Assembly (NCBI RefSeq): GCF_030651835.1
Contig: NZ_JAUSBX010000077.1
Span: 1-33,673 of the forward strand
Direction: 5' to 3'
Length of the DNA stretch: 33,673 nucleotides
DNA from: Methylicorpusculum sp.
Lineage (GTDB): Bacteria; Pseudomonadota; Gammaproteobacteria; Methylococcales; Methylomonadaceae
Program-made: the position numbers and the translations under genes
Notes under the pieces: model-generated
The model's database searches: none
Told to the model about the DNA's origin: nothing
What the model saw: only the letters and a program-made list of their open reading frames with translations
Part shown: one piece after another, positions 1 through 7,960 of the stretch
Layout of the letters: each line of letters starts with the position of its first letter
Position numbering within the stretch: the first letter of the stretch is position 1

Positions 1-138
1 TTGGCTCTCGCATGACTTAACGCCGTTTCGCGATGCCTTGCAGGTTTTCTCCGCAAGCTACGAAAACCCGCCCGGCGCTACGGCTATCGGGGACTAAAAA
101 TCTTCACTTCGCTGGCGCTCCGTTTCCAAGATTTTCAG
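1..138. repeat. Repeat-like DNA fused to the broken umuC
   Basis: This stretch has no resemblance to the N-terminal polymerase domain expected upstream of the UmuC fragment. It contains a small inverted repeat, GGTTTTC at about 43-49 facing GAAAACC at about 61-68, and proline/arginine-rich translations in several frames, which is typical of intergenic repeat debris. The + frame used by the umuC fragment is open from base 16, after a TGA at 13-15, so the repeat reads into the fragment without a stop. The true left limit lies outside the window. Calling it a repeat is inference from its composition and from the abrupt loss of homology near base 139. Confidence 0.4.
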
Positions 139-150
139 CGACTGAACATA

Positions 151-834
151 GTGACTGCCTGGGATTTGGCGAATCAACCGGTTGACCGGATACAAGCACA
201 GTTTAATATTGTCGTGGCACGCACGGTGATGGAACTGAATGGCATCGCCTGCTTGATGATTGACGATGTTGTTGCGGACAAGCTGCAAATTGTCTGCTCG
301 CGCAGTTTTAAAAGGCGTCTGACTGAAGAGGATGAACTAGCCGAAGCACTGGCCGAATTCTGCAGTCGCGCCGCAGAAAAACTCAGAAATCAGCACTCTG
401 TAACGGGATCGATCAGCGTGTTTATACGCACCAACCCGCATAACGCCCAGGAGCCCTATTACCAGCGTTCGGCCAGTATGATTTTGCCGCAAGCGACACA
501 AGACACCCGCCGTCTTGTCCATGCCGCCAAACAGCTATTGAAATCACTCTTCAAGGCCGGTTACCGCTATCAGAAATGCGGTGTGCAACTGTCAGACATC
601 CGGCCTGCAACACAGCCCGATCAGCAAGATTTGTTTTTATATGACGATCAAAATCCCACAAACAATGCTGCCGTCCTGATGGATACTGTCGATCAGATCA
701 ACCGGCGCTTCCATAAAAAAACCATCACCGTTGCTGCGACGGGCCTGGGCCAGCGCTGGCAAGTCAGTATCAACAACAAATCCAGCCGGTACACCACCGA
801 ATGGAGCGAGTTGGCCAAAGTCAAATGCGGTTAG
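151..834 (+). pseudogene. umuC: UmuC-like Y-family DNA polymerase, C-terminal fragment
   Basis: The 227 residues match the C-terminal half of UmuC, the catalytic subunit of translesion polymerase V. They cover the end of the thumb (TAWDLANQP, ERTVxELNGI-like stretch), the little finger (QIVCSRSF ... RAAEKLR, FIRTNPH, EPYYQRSASM) and the C-terminal DUF4113-like tail (YRYQKCGVQLSDIRP ... QDLFLYD ... WQVSINNKSSRYTTEWSEL). Family members are about 420 residues; here roughly the first 195, including the palm with the catalytic carboxylates, are missing. Homology begins near base 139 (RLNIVTAWDL) directly after unrelated repeat-like DNA. The GTG at 151 is only the first possible start inside the homologous part, and no ribosome binding site is evident. 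I read it as a gene truncated by insertion or recombination. A small chance remains that the sequence left of the window restores something. Confidence 0.75.
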
Positions 835-841
835 CAGACTG

Positions 842-2221
842 TCAGCATTCAATCAAATTAACCGCCAAACCGCCGCGTGATGTTTCCTTGTATTTCGTCT
901 TCATATCCGCACCGGTCTCGCGCATCGTTTTGATCACTTTGTCCAGCGATACAAAATGCGTTCCATCGCCGCGCAAAGCAATGCGCGCGGCATTAATCGC
1001 CTTGACCGAACCCATGGCATTGCGCTCGATACAGGGCACTTGGACCAAGCCGCCAACTGGGTCACAAGTCAGACCCAGATTATGTTCCATGCCGATCTCG
1101 GCAGCATTTTCAACCTGTTCGGGGCTTCCTCCCAATACTTCAGCCAAGGCACCGGCAGCCATTGAGCAGGCAACACCGACCTCGCCCTGGCAACCCACCT
1201 CGGCACCGGAAATCGACGCATTCTCCTTATACAAAATACCGATGGCGGCAGCGGTTAATAAAAACCGGATAACGCCTTCTTCATTGGCGCCTTCGCAGAA
1301 TTTCCAATAGTAATGCAGCACAGAGGGAATGATGCCCGCTGCTCCATTGGTCGGCGCGGTCACAACCCGGCCACCGGCGGCATTTTCTTCGCTGACCGCC
1401 AAGGCAAAAAGGTTAACCCAGTCCAGCGTTCCGACAGGCACACCCGGCGTCTGGTGAGGAATCTGATGCGTCATCTGTTGATATAAATGCGCCGCCCGGC
1501 GTTTGACTTTCATGCCGCCGGGCAAGACACCTTCTGCGTGCATGCCCCGATCGACACAAGCTTGCATAACCTGCCAGATGGCCAGCAAATGATTTCTGAT
1601 CTCTTTCTCACTCAACCATGCCTTTTCATTTTCCCACATCAGCTGACTGATGGATTTTTTATGCCGGGCACATAGTTTAAGCAGCGCATCGGCCGATTTA
1701 AAAGGATAAGGCAGACAGGTATCGTCATCAACCAAGCGGTCGCTGGCGGCATTTTCTCCGGTGACAACAAACCCGCCGCCAACCGAATAATAATCCTTTT
1801 GCAAAAGCTCATTGCCTCCTGTGTCCATTGCGGTAAAGCGCATACCGTTGGAATGGAAAGGCAACAGTTTTCGATGAAAAACCAGTTGTGTTTTTTCATT
1901 GAACGTAATCGACCGACGCTTGAGTAAATTAAGACGACAGGTATGCCGGATCTCTTCGAGTCGGCCCGGAATAATCGATGGATCGATCAAATCCGGGGCC
2001 TCACCTTCCAGTCCCATCATGACGGCTTTATCCGTACCATGGCCTTTGCCGGTCGCTCCCAATGACCCATAAAGCGCAATATGGATTGTCTCAACCTGCT
2101 CGATAAGGCCGGACTCTTCAAGTTTACGCGCAAACTGCAATGCCGCCCGCATAGGTCCCACCGTATGTGAACTGGAGGGGCCAATTCCGATTTTAAACAT
2201 ATCAAATACGCTTATTGCCAT
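842..2221 (-). CDS. sdaA: L-serine ammonia-lyase (iron-sulfur, single chain)
   Basis: Converts L-serine to pyruvate and ammonia in the cytoplasm with a [4Fe-4S] cluster. The 459 residues match the single-chain SdaA family. The N-terminal beta domain opens with [19 protein letters not shown]. The alpha domain carries [15 protein letters not shown], the [15 protein letters not shown] block and [19 protein letters not shown]. Cluster ligands are probably Cys344, Cys386 and Cys397. The last residue is Cys459. In the Legionella enzyme the C-terminal Cys folds into the active site as fourth cluster ligand, and the spacing here is the same with an offset of one. The gene stands alone, convergent with the umuC fragment and only 7 bases from it. 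The ATG is preceded by a weak AAGGC-like site. Confidence 0.95.
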   Translation of the reverse strand: MAISVFDMFKIGIGPSSSHTVGPMRAALQFARKLEESGLIEQVETIHIALYGSLGATGKGHGTDKAVMMGLEGEAPDLIDPSIIPGRLEEIRHTCRLNLLKRRSITFNEKTQLVFHRKLLPFHSNGMRFTAMDTGGNELLQKDYYSVGGGFVVTGENAASDRLVDDDTCLPYPFKSADALLKLCARHKKSISQLMWENEKAWLSEKEIRNHLLAIWQVMQACVDRGMHAEGVLPGGMKVKRRAAHLYQQMTHQIPHQTPGVPVGTLDWVNLFALAVSEENAAGGRVVTAPTNGAAGIIPSVLHYYWKFCEGANEEGVIRFLLTAAAIGILYKENASISGAEVGCQGEVGVACSMAAGALAEVLGGSPEQVENAAEIGMEHNLGLTCDPVGGLVQVPCIERNAMGSVKAINAARIALRGDGTHFVSLDKVIKTMRETGADMKTKYKETSRGGLAVNLIEC

Positions 2222-2852
2222 GGTTTGCCTTAAGAGTGGTCCAACAAAACTTAAAATTAAACAACAGACTCACTTTGTCAGCCAGTGTTTTACAAAAACC
2301 TGGATAAAGCAAAGCAAAATTTAAACCAGCGAGAGTGATCAATGATTCCTGCCGTTTAATGACGATCCTGACCAGTAATTTCAGTTGCGCGCCTTTACAT
2401 TTCTCCTCTGCCTACTGATCAGAAAAAATCATCTTCGTTCATTTTTAGCTCAATTGGCAACGACTCTCCCGCTTTGAATTGAGGGTGTAGATAATTGATT
2501 TCAAAGGAGACTTAAATACACCCCTATAGCTTTATGCAACATCCCTGTTGTAAAAACGTTTTCAATCAACCGCCTAGACCCACTAAAATTGGAGGGGTGA
2601 GCAGAAACTCCCAATTGAACAATAGAACAGAGAGCTAATCCAACAGAATGCCTTATCGTGGTGCATTAATTTTGACCCTCGCTGGCATTTGGCCGGAAGC
2701 CGGACATTTTACTGGTATATTGAGAGACGCGATTGAGCCGGAGCCATTAAATAGGCGTCCTATTTGAGAAGGTGCGCTTTTAAAAGACTCAGTAACGAAA
2801 CACGTAATAGGCCAAAGGATTTACTCATGTTAAACAAATCAAGGAGTATAAG
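2222..2852. other. 631-base intergenic region with one repeat copy
   Basis: This is the divergent spacer between sdaA and the reductase fusion gene. It holds one copy of the 75-base hairpin element (2495-2569) inside a wider inverted arrangement: TCAATTGG at 2450-2457 faces CCAATTGA at 2611-2618. The ribosome binding site of the fusion gene (AAGGAG, 2841-2846) is clear. No promoter of good quality stands out. A 39-codon reading frame at 2648-2767 has no ribosome binding site and no recognisable product. Confidence 0.6.
2495..2569 (+). repeat. 75-base hairpin element, copy 1
   Basis: Three blocks, TTGATTTCAAAGGA (2495-2508), TGCAACATCCCTGTT (2535-2549) and TTTTCAATCAA (2559-2569), recur at 24124-24198 with exactly the same spacing of 40 and 24 bases. 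The outer blocks are nearly inverted copies of each other and can pair as arms. The middle is a hairpin, TGCAACA-TCCC-TGTTGTA (2535-2552), with a G-U pair. The element lies about 284 bases upstream of the reductase fusion start. Confidence 0.8.
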
Positions 2853-5018
2853 ATGACCCAATCAAAAATGTTTTTGTTGTTGGCTATTGCCGTTATGGTA
2901 ATGGTGTTTTTCAGTTTCGATCTCCAACAGTACCTGACACTGGAAAGCCTGAAGTCGCAACAAGCCGCGGTTGAATCCTATCGCAGCCAATTCCCTGTCA
3001 AGGCTGTACTGATCTATTTTTTAATGTATATCACGGTGACCGGGCTTTCACTTCCAGGAGCGACTGTATTAACACTGGCAGGCGGCGCGGTATTCGGCCT
3101 TTTTTGGGGAACCGTGATCGTTTCCTTCGCCTCGACTTTAGGCGCCACATTGGCGTTTCTCGCCGCACGATTTTTATTCCGTGACTGGATTAAAGTCCGT
3201 TTTGGAGCCAGGCTTGAAGCAATTAATGAAGGCATCAAACGAGACGGCCCCTTCTATCTGTTTACGTTACGGCTGGTACCGTTGTTTCCGTTTTTTATAA
3301 TCAATCTGGCGATGGGCTTGACTGCGCTTAAAGCCAGAACTTTTTATTGGGTTAGCCAGGCAGGCATGCTGGCCGGAACGCTGGTTTATGTCAATGCAGG
3401 CACCCAATTGGCGGCTATCGATTCGCTGGGCAGCATTTTATCGCCCGGCTTGATCGGTTCCTTTATTTTGTTGGGCCTGTTTCCGTTGCTGGCTAAAAAG
3501 ATCATCGATACCGTGACCAAACGAAAGCTCTACGAAGGCTGGCAAAAACCGGAACGCTTTGATAACAACCTGATTGTCATCGGCGCCGGTTCCGGGGGCT
3601 TGGTGACAGCCTACATAGCGGCGGCGGTCAACGCCAAAGTTACATTGATAGAAAAACACACTATGGGCGGTGATTGCCTGAATACCGGCTGCGTCCCTTC
3701 AAAAACGCTGATCCGGTCGGCCAAATGGCTGGCGCACCTGAGAAGAGCTCAAGAGTTCGGCTTCAATCAGGTCACTGCCGAATTTGATTTCGCCAATATC
3801 ATGGACCGGGTGCACGCGATCATCAATACCATTGCACCGCACGATTCCATCGGACGTTATCAAGCTCTGGGTGTTGACGTGATTCAAGGGGAAGCTAAGA
3901 TCATCACCCCTTGGGAAGTGCAGGTCAAAACGACTGATGGCATTCAAACATTGACCACTCGATCGATCGTCATTGCTGCAGGTGCCCGACCTTTACTGCC
4001 ACCTATTCCCGGCATGGAACTGATCGAGCCCCTGACCTCGGACACGATCTGGAATCTCAGGGAGCTACCCGGCCGTTTGCTGGTGCTGGGCGGTGGTCCT
4101 ATAGGCTGTGAACTGGCACAGTGTTTTGCGAGATTCGGCTCCACCGTCATTCAAATTGAACAATTACCGAGACTGATGATCCGGGAAGATGCAGATGTCT
4201 CTGAAGCAGTAATGACCCGCTTCAAACAAGAGGGAATCGATGTAAGGGTGGAACATACCGCCGTGGCATTCATGATTGAAAACGGGGAAAAGTTGCTGAT
4301 CGCCGAGTTCAAAGGTGAGACGGTCAGAATTGCATTTGATCAGGTTTTGATCGCGTTAGGCCGCAGCGCTAACATTAAAGGCTATGGTGTTGACGAATTA
4401 GGCATCGGACTGTCGCCCCGCCAAACGATTGCAACCAATCCCTTTCAGGAAACTACATTTCCCAATATTTACGCGGTTGGCGATGTCACAGGTCCATATC
4501 AATTTACGCATTTTGCCGCTCATCAAGCCTGGTATGCCGCCGTTAATGCCTTGTTTGGCCAGTTCAAAAAATTTCGCACCGATTATTCGGTGATTCCATG
4601 GTCGACGTTTACCGACCCCGAGGTCGCACGCGTGGGTATTAACGAACAAGAGGCCAGCCAGCAAGGCATCGCTTATGAGGTCGTGACCTACGGCATCGAT
4701 GATCTGGACCGGGCAATTGCGGACGGTGAAGCGCACGGCTTTGTCAAAGTGCTGACCCGGCCCGGCAAAGATCATATTCTCGGCGTCACGATTGTAGGCG
4801 AACATGCCGGCGACCTGATCGCTGAATTTGTGCTGGCCATGAAGCATGGCATCGGACTCAATAAAATACTGGGGACCATTCATATTTATCCGACATTGTC
4901 CGAAGCGAACAAATACGTAGCCGGCGCATGGAAACGCGCCCATGCGCCAAAAACCCTGTTGCGCTGGGTGGCCCGTTATCATGCCTGGCGGCGTGGCCCG
5001 GCTTCTTTGCAAGATTGA
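2853..5018 (+). CDS. VTT-domain / class I flavin disulfide reductase fusion
   Basis: A single 721-residue frame joins two proteins. Residues 1-225 are a TVP38/TMEM64 (VTT, DedA superfamily) membrane domain with several hydrophobic helices and the family signature R140-LVP-LFPFFIIN-151. Residues 238-720 are a mercuric reductase/lipoamide dehydrogenase-like enzyme: FAD motif GAGSGG (244-249), redox pair Cys275-LNTG-Cys280, NAD(P) motif GGGPIG near 413, second FAD motif YAVGDVTGP, and dimer interface HIYPTLSEAN near 676. The usual catalytic HxHPT histidine is replaced by Tyr, as in MerA-like enzymes. There is no N-terminal HMA metal-binding domain and no C-terminal vicinal Cys pair, so mercury reduction is not supported. 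The start is fixed by AAGGAG at 2841-2846. The downstream lipid phosphodiesterase follows after 65 bases and may be co-transcribed. Electron acceptor and membrane substrate are unknown. Confidence 0.9.
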   Translation: MTQSKMFLLLAIAVMVMVFFSFDLQQYLTLESLKSQQAAVESYRSQFPVKAVLIYFLMYITVTGLSLPGATVLTLAGGAVFGLFWGTVIVSFASTLGATLAFLAARFLFRDWIKVRFGARLEAINEGIKRDGPFYLFTLRLVPLFPFFIINLAMGLTALKARTFYWVSQAGMLAGTLVYVNAGTQLAAIDSLGSILSPGLIGSFILLGLFPLLAKKIIDTVTKRKLYEGWQKPERFDNNLIVIGAGSGGLVTAYIAAAVNAKVTLIEKHTMGGDCLNTGCVPSKTLIRSAKWLAHLRRAQEFGFNQVTAEFDFANIMDRVHAIINTIAPHDSIGRYQALGVDVIQGEAKIITPWEVQVKTTDGIQTLTTRSIVIAAGARPLLPPIPGMELIEPLTSDTIWNLRELPGRLLVLGGGPIGCELAQCFARFGSTVIQIEQLPRLMIREDADVSEAVMTRFKQEGIDVRVEHTAVAFMIENGEKLLIAEFKGETVRIAFDQVLIALGRSANIKGYGVDELGIGLSPRQTIATNPFQETTFPNIYAVGDVTGPYQFTHFAAHQAWYAAVNALFGQFKKFRTDYSVIPWSTFTDPEVARVGINEQEASQQGIAYEVVTYGIDDLDRAIADGEAHGFVKVLTRPGKDHILGVTIVGEHAGDLIAEFVLAMKHGIGLNKILGTIHIYPTLSEANKYVAGAWKRAHAPKTLLRWVARYHAWRRGPASLQD

Positions 5019-5083
5019 AAGACGCGATGCTATTTTATGTTGCTGTCAATCCGTTATCGTAGGACTTGGAGTTGAATGACTAA

Positions 5084-5845
5084 ATGAACACGGTTTTTAA
5101 TTGCACAATTTTTGCCCATCGCGGCGCCAACCGGCAAGCGCCGGAAAACACTGCGGCCGCGTTTGATAAAGCGCTGAATTATGCCATCGACGGTATAGAA
5201 ACTGACGTTCAGTTAAGCAGGGACGCCATCCCTGTTCTGTTCCATGATCGTTTTCTGGATAAGCTGGGCCTGCCCGACAAGCGCATCGACGACTATGATT
5301 TCGAAGAACTGCAGGCTATGCGTTTTACTCAGGCTCCGGATCATGAAGGCATTATCAGTCTGGAGGCTTTTCTCCACAGATACAGGGGGCGTTGCACTCT
5401 GAATATTGAAGTCAAAAACCATGAATGGGAGTCCGTCAGCAGGCAACAACAAAAAATACAGCTCATCCTGGACATCATGGGTGAGTCGGGGGCCGACGAT
5501 GTGTTTGTATCATCATTCAATCTGCAAAGCCTGGAAATTGCATATCAGTATTCGAGTAAAACACCCCTGTTTTACATTTTGGAAGACCATCATACGGTTG
5601 AAGATCTTGACCTCGCAATGGGCAGACAGCCTTTTCTGGCTGGTTTTTGTTTACCGGTTAGAGGGATGACGCAGTCAATGGTCGAATACTTACACGCTCA
5701 CGGCAAAACGGTCGTGACCTATACCTGTAACAGCGAGGCAGAAATAAAGAAAGCTTTAGATCTGAATGTGGCGATTATGATCACCGATGATCCACAACTC
5801 GCCTTGAAACTAAGATTATCAAGACGGGCGATGCTTAAGGGCTAA
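5084..5845 (+). CDS. Glycerophosphodiester phosphodiesterase (GDPD family)
   Basis: Hydrolyses glycerophosphodiesters, the deacylated phospholipid head groups, to glycerol-3-phosphate and an alcohol. The 253 residues form one GDPD TIM barrel: FAHRGANRQAPENT at the N-terminus gives the HRG and PENT motifs, IETDVQLSRD the metal-binding Glu/Asp, LFHD the second catalytic His, NIEVK a further metal ligand, and VVTYTCNSEAEIKKALDLNV ... ITDDP the C-terminal strands. No signal peptide is seen, so the protein resembles cytoplasmic UgpQ rather than periplasmic GlpQ. GGAG about a dozen bases before the ATG supports the start. It follows the VTT-reductase fusion on the same strand, which suggests a shared membrane-lipid theme; that link is inference. 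Confidence 0.92.
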   Translation: MNTVFNCTIFAHRGANRQAPENTAAAFDKALNYAIDGIETDVQLSRDAIPVLFHDRFLDKLGLPDKRIDDYDFEELQAMRFTQAPDHEGIISLEAFLHRYRGRCTLNIEVKNHEWESVSRQQQKIQLILDIMGESGADDVFVSSFNLQSLEIAYQYSSKTPLFYILEDHHTVEDLDLAMGRQPFLAGFCLPVRGMTQSMVEYLHAHGKTVVTYTCNSEAEIKKALDLNVAIMITDDPQLALKLRLSRRAMLKG

Positions 5846-6284
5846 ATACGTAGGCGCAATTTGAGATGATTTGATCAAAACCTCGTCGAAAAATGCCTTT
5901 CTACTCTGCGTTAAAGAAAACCCAAAGCGGATTTATCCACAAAATCTGTGGATAACCCTGTCTTTAAACTGTTTCAACACCCGTTAAACCCTTGTAAATA
6001 CTGAAGTCGGATTAACTTGATCATAATATGGCCGGGTTTTTATATAACCCTATTCACAGAACAAAATCGGATGTGAAAGTAAACTTGTTGTCATCGTCAA
6101 AGGTGCTTTGTCAATTTTGATAATGGCGGCGGTGCTTGCGAGAACGTGTTCAACACCAAAAAGTTAAGTTCTTTTAGTCTTTTCGTAGATCCAATGATTT
6201 TTCCAGGGTAACTGCTCACTCTGGAAACTCAACTGATCCGGGTGTTTTTTTAAAATTGGCTATCGATTTTTTTCCGGAGAACAA
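5846..6284. other. 439-base intergenic region with paired DnaA boxes
   Basis: Spacer between the GDPD and the retropepsin genes, both on the + strand. The main visible structure is the inverted pair of DnaA boxes listed separately. AT-rich DNA with a weaker box-like TATTCACA (about 6051-6058) follows. No reading frame of note, no T-rich terminator after the GDPD gene and no clear promoter were found. GGAGA at 6276-6280 serves the downstream gene. Confidence 0.5.
5933..5955. promoter_or_regulatory. Inverted pair of perfect DnaA boxes
   Basis: TTATCCACA at 5933-5941 and its exact reverse complement TGTGGATAA at 5947-5955 are separated by five bases. Each matches the stringent DnaA box consensus. 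The pair also forms a nine-base-pair hairpin, so a structural role in RNA is the alternative. No replication gene is nearby. This could be a DnaA-titration or regulatory site; function is inference. Confidence 0.55.
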
Positions 6285-7043
6285 ATGGGATTTCAGGACC
6301 GCGATTATTACCATCAAAAAAACAAGAAGGTCTACTCGACAAACACATCCGGAAAAATAAGCTCATCGCTTAAATTCCTCTTATCCCCCTTTTTGACGCT
6401 TGCCATCCTATGGTACGGTGCCGACCGTCTTCTGGACAAAGTCAAAAACGCAAAAACCGTTCAGCCGGTTTCTGTAATAACGCGTCATCAGTCTCCTGAT
6501 TTGATTCCCGGAGGCCTTATTTTAAAAACCGATATGCAAGGTCATTTCAGAGGAACAGTGCTGATAAATAATGTCCCCATGCCCTTTTTGATCGACACCG
6601 GAGCAACTACGACCTCGATTCCTGCCAGCATGGCAAAGTCAGCAGGACTGCCTTTAGGAAGCTTGGTTACTACTCATACAGCGGGCGGAAGGGTTCTTGA
6701 TTATCAAACCCGGATAGACACCCTGAAAATGGGTAACGCAGAAATAAGCAATCTTGATGCTCATATTAACCAGCATCTGACCGAGGTATTGATTGGCATG
6801 AACACGTTGAAGTATTTTCATATCACTCAAAATGGAAATACGCTAACCTTGGTCGCTTATAACAGAACTGAGGAAATTGCTGAAATTGAAAGCGGATTAG
6901 CCTCGGCTTTACCTGAAAACATTGACCCACCTGCTCTTCCCCGCGAAGCCATAAAAACTGAGAAGAAAGTTAAACCCACCTGGAAAAAAACAGTGATCTG
7001 CGATGAGCAAAATCATTGTAAAACGACTTACAGTGATCATTGA
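6285..7043 (+). CDS. Membrane-anchored retropepsin-like aspartic protease
   Basis: The 252 residues contain one clan AA aspartic protease domain of the bacterial TIGR02281-like type. The catalytic motif is D104-T-G-A in MPFLIDTGATTTSIP, followed by the flap-like AGGRVLDYQTRIDTLKMG stretch and the second conserved turn VLIGMNTLKYF. Single-domain retropepsins work as dimers. A hydrophobic segment at about residues 31-45 after a short positive N-terminus predicts one membrane anchor with the protease in the periplasm. The 50-residue C-terminal tail (after about 200) is charged, Lys-rich and unlike the core. GGAGA just before the ATG supports the start. The substrate is unknown. It is flanked by non-coding DNA on both sides and is probably monocistronic. 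Confidence 0.85.
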   Translation: MGFQDRDYYHQKNKKVYSTNTSGKISSSLKFLLSPFLTLAILWYGADRLLDKVKNAKTVQPVSVITRHQSPDLIPGGLILKTDMQGHFRGTVLINNVPMPFLIDTGATTTSIPASMAKSAGLPLGSLVTTHTAGGRVLDYQTRIDTLKMGNAEISNLDAHINQHLTEVLIGMNTLKYFHITQNGNTLTLVAYNRTEEIAEIESGLASALPENIDPPALPREAIKTEKKVKPTWKKTVICDEQNHCKTTYSDH

Positions 7044-7363
7044 GCCATTGACTGCCCAACGTTTGAAATTAGAAACCTGAAGAAAAAACTATTAACTCAC
7101 GCAGTCTAGCCGATGCTCTCAAAGAGAAAAATCACCGGCAACAGTTATTCTGATTATAAAGATGTTGCAACTCTAACTCTTTTTCCCTAGCCGACCGCGT
7201 CATTTCGGCAGGGATTGCCGAAATCCAGACTCCATGGATAGCTCGAAGCTTAACCTCCATGGCAGTGGATACCCGTTTCCAGACGAGCATGACGGGTTTA
7301 TGGATTCAGCTGAAACAGCTTGCTAATCAGGACAGTTATTGAACGTCGCCTTTAAAAAACCGC
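7044..7363. other. 320-base intergenic region with an inverted-repeat element
   Basis: Spacer between the convergent retropepsin and PepSY genes. Apart from the element at 7195-7297 I see no gene. No classical T-tailed terminator is evident for either neighbour; the hairpins in the element might serve. Confidence 0.5.
7195..7297. repeat. Short inverted-repeat (REP/MITE-like) element
   Basis: CGTCAT at 7198-7203 and ATGACG at 7289-7294 bound the element. Inside lies a perfect nine-base-pair hairpin, ATTTCGGCA (7202-7210), loop gggat, TGCCGAAAT (7216-7224). Two TCCATGG motifs (7231-7237 and 7256-7262) and a degenerate GGATACCCG...CGAGC half follow. The design resembles the non-autonomous intergenic repeats common in beta- and gammaproteobacteria. 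There is no coding capacity. Confidence 0.7.
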
Positions 7364-7888
7364 TTATCTTTTTTCGTCGGATTCTTCACCGATTTCCCAT
7401 TCTTCAATGGAGACTTCAATGATTTTTCCAGTTGCGGCATCTACTTCCACTTTGGTTTCGACACCCTTTTCGCTCACTATGTCGAATTCGAATGAGGCGC
7501 TGCCATCCTTTTCAATTTCATATTCGACTTCTTCAATTTTGCCCGGATAAGCTTTTAAAGCTATCTTAGCGGCATCTTCTTCGGTAATTTTAGCTTTTTG
7601 CTTGAATGCCTGGCTTTTTGGATCAGCAACCTCACTTTCAGTTTCTGTTATTTTTCCGGTTACGGCATCGCACATAAATTCCCATTCAAAGCCGTTAGCG
7701 TCTTTAACTTCAACCTCATAGAATGGTTTACCGGACACATTCAGCTTTTCAAGTTTTAACACGGTTCCGGTTTTTTCTTTCTTTACCTCAGCCAAACAAT
7801 CTTCCAAAGCCTGATCACCTGCCACCGACACAGGAATAACAGCATTTAAACTCAATAACATGACACCACTAATGAGCTGTTTTTTCAT
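7364..7888 (-). CDS. Periplasmic PepSY-domain protein
   Basis: From the ATG at 7888 the product has 174 residues. A signal peptide (MKKQLISGVMLLSLNAVIPVSVAG) is followed by two PepSY-like repeats: EVKKEKTGTVLKLEKLNVSGKPFYEVEVKDANGF..., then KITEEDAAKIALKAYPGKIEEVEYE...FEFDIVSEKG. Each repeat ends with a conserved DAxTGKI-type strand. The mature protein is very acidic. PepSY domains are thought to bind or inhibit peptidases or bind small ligands; the role here is unknown. An upstream TTG at 7900 is in frame, but GGAG lies inside that extension at the right distance from the ATG, so 7888 is preferred. The regulator gene ends 73 bases upstream on the same strand, so the two may be linked. Confidence 0.85.
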   Translation of the reverse strand: MKKQLISGVMLLSLNAVIPVSVAGDQALEDCLAEVKKEKTGTVLKLEKLNVSGKPFYEVEVKDANGFEWEFMCDAVTGKITETESEVADPKSQAFKQKAKITEEDAAKIALKAYPGKIEEVEYEIEKDGSASFEFDIVSEKGVETKVEVDAATGKIIEVSIEEWEIGEESDEKR

Positions 7889-7927
7889 TTTGAACTCCAA
7901 TCGATTTAGAATGAGGCATCAGAAATT

Positions 7928-7946
7928 ATTCCCGATTTTCGGGAAT
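7928..7946 (-). terminator. Hairpin between the regulator and PepSY genes
   Basis: ATTCCCGA (7928-7935) and TCGGGAAT (7939-7946) form an eight-base-pair stem with a three-base loop. Read on the - strand it lies just after the regulator stop and has only a weak T-rich tail (AATTTCTG). It may partly terminate or attenuate transcription into the PepSY gene. Confidence 0.4.
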
Positions 7947-7960
7947 TTTAACCCTGTCAC

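Noticed and set aside
801-1310. Long + strand frame opposite sdaA, and similar frames opposite the reductase (4398-5012), rseP and dxr genes
   Set aside because: Shadow frames antisense to well-supported genes, without family motifs.
2648-2767. 39-codon reading frame upstream of the reductase fusion
   Set aside because: No ribosome binding site, no recognisable product, and it lies in repeat-bearing spacer DNA.
2853-5018. Two adjacent genes (DedA-like and reductase) merged by a sequencing error
   Set aside because: One continuous frame with a plausible linker at about residues 215-238 and no internal ribosome binding site; such fusions are known in proteobacteria.
2853-5018. True mercuric reductase
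   Set aside because: No N-terminal metal-binding domain, no C-terminal Cys pair and no mer genes nearby.
5846-6284. Chromosomal replication origin
   Set aside because: Only one perfect box pair, no dnaA, gidA or dnaN nearby, and no array of further strict boxes.
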